Below, piece by piece: positions 1 to 5,478 of a DNA stretch of 7,400 nt. Position numbers and translations under genes: made by a program. The DNA is from Pseudomonadota bacterium (GTDB taxonomy: Bacteria; Pseudomonadota; Alphaproteobacteria; HIMB59; GCA-002718135), in NCBI GenBank assembly GCA_027625355.1, contig JAQBWI010000048.1:1-7400 (forward strand). Direction: 5' to 3'. Position 1 is the first letter of the stretch, and every line of letters starts with the position of its first letter. The notes under the pieces were generated by a model that worked only from the letters and a program-made list of their open reading frames with translations, did no database searches and was not told the DNA's origin.

Positions 1-495
1 CATGCTTCTTTTAAACCAGAAATTTTATCTATCAAGCATCAAATAATTCGTTCAGGCAAAACACCTATCTATAAAATTTTAGATTATAAATTTTTTAGAA
101 ATAAAGATAAAAAAAATAAATTCAACTTAGGTGATGCTGTGTATTTTGTAAGAAGAGTTCGTTCAGTTGAAAGAAAAATAATCTTAATTAGTAATGCATT
201 TATATCAGAAAAACTTGTCCCAGAATTTAATATAGGAAAGTTTGACATAAAAGATAAAAAATCAACTTTAGTCAACACATTGATAAGAAGATATAAGATT
301 GATTTTATGTATAACAAACAAGATATTATGCCTATTTTACTTAAAAAAAATGACTCTGATATTTTTAACTTACCGATTAATACGCCCGCCTTCTCACATA
401 AGTGGTTTTTCTATAATTCTCACAGTGAATTAGTTCTTTTTGATGAGGAAATATATGTAGACCCAATAAAAATTTGCAATATTCTCCATATTTGA
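1..495 (+). CDS. GntR-family (HutC/FarR-type) transcriptional regulator, C-terminal part (UTRA domain)
   Basis: The reading frame is open from the first base of the window, so this is the last 164 residues of a longer protein; the GTG at 139 lies inside the domain and is not the true start. The piece reads as a UTRA effector-binding domain. A core beginning AVYFVRRVRSVERKIILISN matches the usual 'V..i.R.R..dg.pi....y' strand pattern. It continues with the 'lvPeF' turn, a 'sTLVNTLIRRYKI' helix (usually sLY.lL...yGi), the 'NLPINTPAF' segment (usually lgl..g.Pll) and a closing strand. The DNA-binding winged helix (normally about 70 residues) lies upstream, outside the window. Such regulators sense a small metabolite and usually repress an adjacent catabolic or transport operon. 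Here the target is probably the ABC operon starting 102 bases downstream on the same strand. The UTRA call is strong; the ligand is unknown. Confidence 0.85.
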   Translation, partial: HASFKPEILSIKHQIIRSGKTPIYKILDYKFFRNKDKKNKFNLGDAVYFVRRVRSVERKIILISNAFISEKLVPEFNIGKFDIKDKKSTLVNTLIRRYKIDFMYNKQDIMPILLKKNDSDIFNLPINTPAFSHKWFFYNSHSELVLFDEEIYVDPIKICNILHI

Positions 496-512
496 AACAT
501 TTTTTTTTTAAA

Positions 513-530
513 AACCTGTAATTACAGGTT
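513..530. promoter_or_regulatory. Perfect 18-bp palindrome, candidate GntR operator
   Basis: AACCTGTAATTACAGGTT is identical to its own reverse complement over all 18 bases. It sits between the regulator's stop codon and the start of the transporter operon, just upstream of the possible promoter. HutC-type GntR regulators bind even palindromes of about this size, often with TGT..ACA half-sites, so an operator is the preferred reading. It could also fold as a 7-bp stem with an AATT loop followed by AATTTTT, giving a weak terminator for the regulator gene. Both roles are possible at once. Confidence 0.55.
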
Positions 531-541
531 AATTTTTGAGT

Positions 542-569
542 TTTACTTACATCTATTATTGATTATATT
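542..569 (+). promoter_or_regulatory. Possible sigma-70-type promoter of the transporter operon
   Basis: TTTACT (542-547) and TATATT (564-569) are separated by 16 bases and would place transcription start near 576, about 20 bases before the start codon at 598. The whole gap is AT-rich, so chance matches are easy and other pairings can be drawn. The position directly downstream of the palindrome would suit repression by the regulator encoded upstream. Confidence 0.3.
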
Positions 570-597
570 TTTTAATTGAAACTTAACAGGAGGTAAA

Positions 598-2001
598 ATG
601 GATATTAAAATTTTAATCAAATTATTTGTTTATAGTTTTCTATTATTATTTTCCTCAGTATCTTTTTCTAAAGAAGTTGTTGTCAGAATTGTCTCAAAGG
701 ATCTTAGCGCAGACAATGAGCTACATCAACAGTATATGAATATTGGTGTTGAGGCATTAAAAAAACAAGGAATTAATATTAAACTAGAAATAGTTGAATT
801 GACTGGTGGTCAAAGTTATAAAGAAAAACTTCCACTTGCAATAATGTCAGGTGATATACCTGATATAATTTATGATCAGTACGGGTATGATAAAGTTATG
901 GCTGATCAAGGTATTCTTGAGGATCTTACACCCTATGTTGCTAAATCAGAACATTTACAAAATGCAATGTGGATACATAATAAGGAAAGGTTAAAAAATT
1001 ACCCTTATTTACTTAGAGCTCATCCACCGAGAATAAGAATTGGAACTGTTAGAGCGGACTGGCTTGAAAAAGCTGGAATGGATGAACCTCAAACTCTAGA
1101 AGATTATTATCAAATGCTAAAAGCTTTCTCTGAATCTGATTTTGATGAAAATGGATCAAAAGATTCATTTGGCTTAACAATGACAGGGAATACTAAACGA
1201 TGTGATTGGATTTTTAATCCAGCTTTCGGATTAGGTGCAACTTGGGAAAGTAATAATGGTGGATATTCACATAGATATATTAGCGAAAATCAAAAAGAAA
1301 AATTTGCTTTTTATAATAAACTCTATGAAGAAGGGATTTTAGATCCAGAGTTCATAACTGATAAATGGGATGTAATGGAAGATAAGTATTACTCAGGTAA
1401 AGCTGGTATGATTTGTGGCAGCATTGGCCTTACTATGAATGTTTATCAAGGTAAAATGGATAATGTTCAAGGTGGACACACTCCAATTCTTGCTCTCAAA
1501 CCTCCTGCTGATGCATTTGCACCAATTGATGCATCAAAAGAAGAAAGAGGTTACATGATATCGGCATTATCTGATGTAAAAGATGAAGCTTTTGCTTTTT
1601 TAGAATATTGGGCTTCGCCAGATGGATTAATTACTGAAAAACTTGGTTTACCAGGTGTTCATCATACAGTGAGTAATGGCAATTATACACTGACTGAAAA
1701 ACATCCAACTCATGAGCCTTTATTTTATGAGCCTAATATTCCTGCTCCAGTCGAAACTTTTGTTCCAGCTGCAACTCAATCTTTCAATTATGCATCAAAT
1801 ATGGTAACATTTGATAATAAATTTGCATATCCTGAAGAGTTGCAAGCTCAAGCTGATAGTGCTGAAAATATATATTGGGAATATTCTTATAAATTTATCT
1901 CTGGGGAAATTCCTTTAACTGATTTTGACTCTTATGTTGAAACTTGGTTAAAATCTGGGGGACAAGATATTACTGATTATGCAAACAAAGTATTAAAATA
2001 A
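598..2001 (+). CDS. ABC transporter periplasmic solute-binding protein, family 1 (LplA-like)
   Basis: This 467-residue protein is the substrate receptor of the ABC importer encoded downstream. Residues 1-24 form a Sec signal peptide (K4/K8, hydrophobic core, SFS before K25) with no lipobox cysteine, so the mature protein should be free in the periplasm. Family-1 landmarks are visible: AIMSGDIPDII at about 81-91, GILEDLTPYV at 105-114, and DWLEKAGMDEPQTLEDY at 154-170. These are followed by an acidic DxDxNGxxD loop (D181, D183, N185, D189) typical of calcium-binding loops in carbohydrate-binding members of this class. Length fits the LplA/YtcQ group (about 450-550). The start is set by AGGAGG at 588-593, four bases before ATG. 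Related proteins bind oligosaccharides or aldouronates, but the ligand here cannot be read from sequence. The upstream GntR protein probably controls it. Confidence 0.88.
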   Translation: MDIKILIKLFVYSFLLLFSSVSFSKEVVVRIVSKDLSADNELHQQYMNIGVEALKKQGINIKLEIVELTGGQSYKEKLPLAIMSGDIPDIIYDQYGYDKVMADQGILEDLTPYVAKSEHLQNAMWIHNKERLKNYPYLLRAHPPRIRIGTVRADWLEKAGMDEPQTLEDYYQMLKAFSESDFDENGSKDSFGLTMTGNTKRCDWIFNPAFGLGATWESNNGGYSHRYISENQKEKFAFYNKLYEEGILDPEFITDKWDVMEDKYYSGKAGMICGSIGLTMNVYQGKMDNVQGGHTPILALKPPADAFAPIDASKEERGYMISALSDVKDEAFAFLEYWASPDGLITEKLGLPGVHHTVSNGNYTLTEKHPTHEPLFYEPNIPAPVETFVPAATQSFNYASNMVTFDNKFAYPEELQAQADSAENIYWEYSYKFISGEIPLTDFDSYVETWLKSGGQDITDYANKVLK

Positions 2002-2035
2002 AAATTAGAGTAATATTATTTTAATAAATATTTAA

Positions 2036-2065
2036 GAGGGGCAAAAATAATTTTTTTTGCCCCTT
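2036..2065 (+). terminator. Intergenic hairpin between binding protein and permease genes
   Basis: GGGGCAAAAA (2038-2047) pairs with TTTTTGCCCC (2054-2063) around a 6-base loop, and can extend by one A-T and one G-T pair. The downstream side is only TTATTC, so it is a weak intrinsic terminator. Hairpins between a binding-protein gene and its permease gene commonly stabilise the upstream mRNA or attenuate transcription so the receptor is made in excess; that is the likely role here. Confidence 0.65.
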
Positions 2066-2086
2066 ATTCAAAATTATATTTAAATT

Positions 2087-2971
2087 ATGAAATTAGTAAA
2101 AAAACACTTTATCTTATATTTGTTTATTTTACCTACTTTAATTTTTTTATTTATTTTTCATTATTTGCCGATTTATGAATCTAAATTAGCTTTTCAAAAA
2201 TATAAAATAATTGGTGAAAATGAATGGGTGGGGCTTAAGTATTTTAAAATACTATTTAGTTACTCTGGTTTCTACAACGTTTTATGGAATACGATTATTA
2301 TAAGTATGATGAAAATAGTTTTTACTTTTCCAATACCAATAATATTAGCTCTTACTTTAAATGAGGTAAGGAAATCATCCCATAGAAAATTTTTCCAGAG
2401 CATTCTTTACATCCCTCATTTCTTATCATGGGTAATTATTTCTGGTATTTTTATATCTATGTTGTCCATTAATAACGGAGCAGTAAACAATGTTCTTCAA
2501 ATGATGGATTTTGATCCTATAAATTTTCTTACTAATTCTAATTATGTAAGATGGATTTTAGTTATAAGTGAAATTTGGAGAAGTGCTGGATGGGACTCAG
2601 TTTTATATATTGCTGCAATATTTAGCATCAATCAAGAACTTTATGATTCTGCTAAAATAGATGGTGCTACAAGGTGGCAACAAACAATTTTTATAACACT
2701 ACCAATGATAGTGCCAATGATAATAACTGTATTTATTTTAAATTTAGGATTTTTCTTATCTGCAGGATTTGATCAAGTTTTTAATTTAATGAATGCCGCA
2801 ACTTTAAGTAAAATAGATATCATTGATACTTATGTTTATCGAATAGGATTATTAAAAGGAGATTTTTCATTATCAATTGCTGCTGGTCTTTTCAAAGGAT
2901 TAATAGGCTTTATTTTAATTATGAGCACTCATTTCATAGCAAAAAAAATAAGCGGTAGAGGGCTATGGTAA
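2087..2971 (+). CDS. ABC transporter permease, LplB-type (polysaccharide/aldouronate class)
   Basis: A 294-residue inner-membrane protein with about six hydrophobic segments (near 8-28, 66-92, 105-126, 155-178, 205-228, 262-285). The N-terminal pattern ILPTLIFLFIFHYLPIYESKLAF is the hallmark of the LplB/YteP group (COG4209), where 'PIYG..iAF' is usual. The EAA loop that docks on the ATPase is present at about 184-206 (ELYDSAKIDGA...ITLP), with D192 and G193 in the expected DGA core. It ends in RGLW, close to the common 'GrgLW' tail of the family. There is no Shine-Dalgarno sequence before this ATG; translation may depend on coupling or on the AT-rich unstructured leader after the hairpin at 2036-2065. 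It pairs with the next gene product as the transmembrane heterodimer. Confidence 0.88.
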   Translation: MKLVKKHFILYLFILPTLIFLFIFHYLPIYESKLAFQKYKIIGENEWVGLKYFKILFSYSGFYNVLWNTIIISMMKIVFTFPIPIILALTLNEVRKSSHRKFFQSILYIPHFLSWVIISGIFISMLSINNGAVNNVLQMMDFDPINFLTNSNYVRWILVISEIWRSAGWDSVLYIAAIFSINQELYDSAKIDGATRWQQTIFITLPMIVPMIITVFILNLGFFLSAGFDQVFNLMNAATLSKIDIIDTYVYRIGLLKGDFSLSIAAGLFKGLIGFILIMSTHFIAKKISGRGLW

Positions 2972-3852
2972 AAAAATATAATATTTCAGCTAGCGATCTA
3001 ATTATTTATTCCTCCCTTCTTTTAGGAGTTTTTCTTGTGATTTGGCCATTACTAAATTTATTAGCATGGGCTTTAACACCTACTAACAAAGTCCATCTTC
3101 TTGATGGCTTGGATATCTTTCCAAAAGGTTTTGACATTGATGTTTTTAAGTTAATGCTTTCAAATCCTCGAGTATTAATTTCTTTTACAAATAGTATTTA
3201 TATTACTTCAATCGGTTTATGTTTAAACATTTTTTTTACATCCATAGCTGCATATGCACTATCAAAAAATTATCTCCCTGGTAGAAATATTATACTTACA
3301 ATAATAATTTTTACTATGGTCTTTGAACCATCTATTGTTACAGAATTTTTAGTTGTTAAAAAAATAGGATTGTTTGATAGTTATTGGTCAATAATATTAT
3401 ATAAAATGGTAAATGTTTATTATTTAATTTTAATGATACGTTTTTTTAAAGAATTACCAGATGCATATTTTGAAGCTGCTGAAATTGATGGAGCCAATCA
3501 TTTTCAAACTTTTTATTATATTGTTTTGCCGTTAAGTGTTCCAGCTATGATGGTGATAGGTCTTTTTTATACTGTTGCACACTGGAATGAATATTTTCAC
3601 GCTATGATTTATTTAAATGACACTTCAAAATGGCCATTACAAGTTCTTTTAAGGGAGTTTGCAATTGTTGGGGATAGAGGATCAATGGTTAGTTATCAAA
3701 ATATCCTGGAGTGGGGTGACGCAACACAGATTGATATTAGGAGAATGAGAGCTACAATTATATTTATTACTTTGTTTCCTATACTTTTACTATTTCCATT
3801 GATACTTAAATATTTTACTAAAGGAATTAACTTAGGAGGGATAAAGGAATAA
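2965..3852 (+). CDS. ABC transporter permease, UgpE/YtcP-type (second subunit)
   Basis: A 295-residue membrane protein. Its start codon overlaps the end of the previous permease gene by 7 bases (ATGGTAA), which implies translational coupling and fixed co-production of the two subunits. Hydrophobic segments lie near 12-37, 72-98, 108-130, 140-160, 190-207 and 262-281. The EAA motif is textbook at 168-189 (YFEAAEIDGANHF...IVLP). The tail LKYFTKGINLGGIKE matches the conserved 'kyF.kG...GavKg' ending of COG0395 permeases paired with LplB-type proteins. A weak AGAGGG sits ahead of the start. With the binding protein it forms an importer lacking only the nucleotide-binding subunit, which is not encoded nearby. 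Confidence 0.88.
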   Translation: MVKKYNISASDLIIYSSLLLGVFLVIWPLLNLLAWALTPTNKVHLLDGLDIFPKGFDIDVFKLMLSNPRVLISFTNSIYITSIGLCLNIFFTSIAAYALSKNYLPGRNIILTIIIFTMVFEPSIVTEFLVVKKIGLFDSYWSIILYKMVNVYYLILMIRFFKELPDAYFEAAEIDGANHFQTFYYIVLPLSVPAMMVIGLFYTVAHWNEYFHAMIYLNDTSKWPLQVLLREFAIVGDRGSMVSYQNILEWGDATQIDIRRMRATIIFITLFPILLLFPLILKYFTKGINLGGIKE

Positions 3853-3853
3853 A

Positions 3854-4684
3854 ATGAAAAATAATTCTCTAAAAGAAGTTTTTAAATTAGCCTCACAAAA
3901 CACAAAACCAAGAAGGCTAAATCAAACGTGGATAAAGGATATAGGCTACGATCAAGCTCCCTACTATAGTGAAAAAATGGGTTTGTATGAACTAGAGGAT
4001 TTTTTAACAGTTACTTCAGAAAGAATAGATCATGTTAAAATAACTACGACACAGATCTTAAATTGTCCCGAAATATGGCTTAAAAAAAAGATTGCAACTT
4101 ATAAAAAATATGAAGTTCAACCATACCTTGATCACACATATTTTATGAAAGCATATGAAATTGGAGAGGTTGATAAGGCAATTATCTTAGGAAAAGAATT
4201 AGGTTTTGAATATATTGAATTTATGAGTACTTACAAAGATATACCTGAGGAAGATTTATTTAGATGGAGGGAATTATCTAAGAAATTAGAATTAAATATG
4301 TTTTATGAACATCATCCAAAAAGAAATTGGTTTAAAAGTTCTGATGAAGAGACTTCTGCTTTTGAAGATATCATTTCCATGGCAAATCCTTTTATTGAAG
4401 ATGGGGCTAAAATGTTAGTTTTGGATCATGAAGAATTTGAACTTCAAAATAATGAAGGGAAAATTAATTATATAGAAATTATAGATTATTTTGGAAAAGA
4501 TAAAATTTGTTTTGAAATAACATCTCCAAAAGAAGGAAATGAAAGATGGCTTCATGATCTAAAGAAATATTTTAAAATGTTTGGTTCAGATATAAATGTA
4601 TGCAATGTGATGCCTAGCCAGGCTTTATTAATTGAAGATTTAAGAAAAAATCCTGAATTAGATTTAATTCCCAAAAGATTTTGA
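3854..4684 (+). CDS. Phosphosulfolactate synthase (ComA)-related TIM-barrel protein
   Basis: A soluble 276-residue protein with no signal peptide, starting one base after the second permease gene's stop, with AGGAGGG (3834-3840) and a nearer AAAGGA ahead of it. The order of strands and helices follows the ComA family (COG1809): MGLYELEDFLTVTSERIDHVKI (42-63), the PYLDHTYF strand (90-97), ELGFEYIEF (115-123), an NMFYEHHPKRNW segment (148-159), DGAKMLVLDHEE (183-194), KICFEIT (217-223) and SDINVCNVMPSQALLIEDLRK (245-265). ComA joins sulfite to phosphoenolpyruvate. Compared from memory with archaeal ComA, the glycine-rich GGT and GWGTS motifs are replaced (LDHT, TTTQ), so the same reaction should not be assumed. 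The position as last gene of an uptake operon suggests it acts on the imported compound or a product of it. Fold confidence is good, function low. Confidence 0.72.
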   Translation: MKNNSLKEVFKLASQNTKPRRLNQTWIKDIGYDQAPYYSEKMGLYELEDFLTVTSERIDHVKITTTQILNCPEIWLKKKIATYKKYEVQPYLDHTYFMKAYEIGEVDKAIILGKELGFEYIEFMSTYKDIPEEDLFRWRELSKKLELNMFYEHHPKRNWFKSSDEETSAFEDIISMANPFIEDGAKMLVLDHEEFELQNNEGKINYIEIIDYFGKDKICFEITSPKEGNERWLHDLKKYFKMFGSDINVCNVMPSQALLIEDLRKNPELDLIPKRF

Positions 4685-4729
4685 AATATGAGTAATTTAA
4701 GATAAAAAGTTTTGGTTTTATATTTAAAA

Positions 4730-4864
4730 ATGCCTACGCTTGAATCTGAAGTCATCGGATGGGCTACATATGATGGCACTGGTAATAAACTACATATGAC
4801 AGGTGATAGTGATACACCTCCTTATCCTACAGGTTTAGATGCTCTTTTGGATGGCTGGAGTTGA
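4730..4864 (+). CDS. Short ORF, 44 codons, probably the 5' remnant of a larger gene
   Basis: The predicted peptide begins MPTLESEVIGWATYDGTGNK and ends LDALLDGWS. Composition is unlike random AT-rich DNA: balanced residues, few Lys/Asn/Ile runs, and a PPYPTGLDALLDGW stretch that looks like a conserved protein core. It stops abruptly in what looks like the middle of a domain. No Shine-Dalgarno sequence precedes the ATG. I do not recognise the family with confidence. The neighbouring fragments suggest that this is a truncated gene whose 3' part was lost, but a small complete protein cannot be excluded. Confidence 0.45.
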   Translation: MPTLESEVIGWATYDGTGNKLHMTGDSDTPPYPTGLDALLDGWS

Positions 4865-5108
4865 AAATGAGCGATACTGAAATTATGGAAAAAAATGTTA
4901 TAAAACTGATCTTCACAGGCACGGAGACTCTAAAACTCATTAGACATTATTCTTTTTCCATATTAAGCAATTCTTTATGATTTTTTCTAAAGCAGAATAT
5001 TTATCGAGATTAGCAAAAGTTAAAAAATCAATGGATCAAAAAAATATGGATATTCTTATCCTAACAGATCCCTCTAATATGAATTATTTAACTGGATACG
5101 ATGGTTGG
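4850..5108 (+). repeat. Short direct repeat GATGGYTGG at the ends of two truncated ORFs
   Basis: GATGGCTGG at 4850-4858 and GATGGTTGG at 5100-5108 occur in the last codons of the two broken ORFs, so both peptides end in Asp-Gly-Trp-Ser-stop. The coordinates span both copies; the DNA between them is not repeated. Nine bases with one mismatch can arise by chance, but the placement at both apparent break points is notable. Confidence 0.3.
4867..4980 (+). CDS. Short ORF, 37 codons, unrecognised; possible remnant
   Basis: Begins MSDTEIMEKNVIKLIFTG two bases after the preceding ORF's stop, with GGAG at 4857-4860 six bases ahead of the ATG. Its stop codon overlaps the start codon of the next fragment (ATGA at 4977-4980). 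This spacing looks like translational coupling, but the peptide has no recognisable domain. It may be a leader peptide, a remnant, or a chance open frame. Confidence 0.25.
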   Translation: MSDTEIMEKNVIKLIFTGTETLKLIRHYSFSILSNSL

Positions 5109-5114
5109 TCATAA
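4977..5114 (+). pseudogene. N-terminal fragment of a creatinase / ectoine-hydrolase-like M24 protein
   Basis: The 45 codons read as the start of the creatinase N-terminal domain: FSKAEYLSRLAKVKKSMDQK, then MDILILTDPSNMNYLTGYDGWS. The pattern 'y..RlakvR..M...g.d.lvvtdP.NmnYLTGYdgwS' is the classic opening of Xaa-Pro-aminopeptidase-like proteins, and is closest in my memory to creatinase and ectoine hydrolase (DoeA). A full protein is about 390-400 residues. The entire catalytic 'pita-bread' domain with its metal ligands is absent. The frame stops at 5112-5114, where sequence of a PotA-type gene takes over in a different frame. It is therefore a truncated gene, inactive as a hydrolase. Confidence 0.8.
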
Positions 5115-5367
5115 AACAAGTTTATCCCTTCGACCTGAGAGAGTAATTATTAATCCTCAAGCAGACATTAGAAATGTTTTTGATGCAACTATTAAGGAAA
5201 TAATTTATCATGGTGATCATACAAGATTACGTGTAAATCTATTAAATCATGATGATTTTATCTTAAAAGTCCCTAACGCCAACAACTCATTTTCACTAAA
5301 TAATGAAACGAAAATTAAGGTAGGTTGGAATTCTGAAGATTGTAGAGCTTTAGACTTAATACAATAG
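5092..5367 (+). pseudogene. C-terminal (TOBE domain) fragment of a PotA-type ABC transporter ATPase
   Basis: The open frame begins after a stop at 5089-5091, and the first ATG is at 5101. From about 5104 it reads VGHKTSLSLRPERVIINP, the typical '.lsvRPErv.l' entry into the TOBE_2 domain of PotA/SpuA-type ATPases. It then shows the β-rich segment with a YHGDHTRLRVNL motif (usually 'y.G.....v.l') and ends with a VGWNSEDCRALD closing strand. The first roughly 270-290 residues are missing, including Walker A, the ABC signature, Walker B and the switch histidine. It cannot hydrolyse ATP. It lies just upstream of potD-like and potB-like genes, which is the normal place for the ATPase of this transporter class, so it is the remnant of that gene. 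The break falls within about 5100-5115. Confidence 0.82.
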
Positions 5368-5478
5368 CCGTAGCTATAAAAAAAGTTTTAAATTCAACGA
5401 AAATACATTATTTTTTTAATTTGTTTATATGCGTAACATGTTAAAAGTTCCTTATATTTAATCTAATTAGGAGGATTT

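Noticed and set aside
84..317. Minus-strand open frame of 77 codons over the regulator gene
   Set aside because: It is antisense to the UTRA-domain frame, which has clear protein homology; its Leu/Phe-rich translation is what AT-rich antisense DNA gives.
139..495. GTG at 139 as the start of a small complete protein
   Set aside because: The frame is open back to base 1 and the upstream residues continue the UTRA domain, so this is an internal codon.
4685..4730. Terminator after the ComA-like gene
   Set aside because: Only a 6-bp A/T stem (ATAAAA with TTTTAT) can be drawn, too weak to call in DNA of this composition.
4552..4779. Minus-strand open frame of 75 codons
   Set aside because: It overlaps the end of the ComA-like gene and the following short ORF in antisense, has no ribosome-binding site and no recognisable pattern.
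4895..4965. Possible structured RNA or tRNA in the less AT-rich stretch around the GGCACGGAGACTC sequence
   Set aside because: I could draw no stable cloverleaf or known riboswitch core; only weak short pairings are available.
5368..5478. Promoter for the PotD-like gene
   Set aside because: No -35/-10 pair with acceptable spacing stands out; the TAACATGTTA palindrome at 5434-5443 is short enough to be chance.
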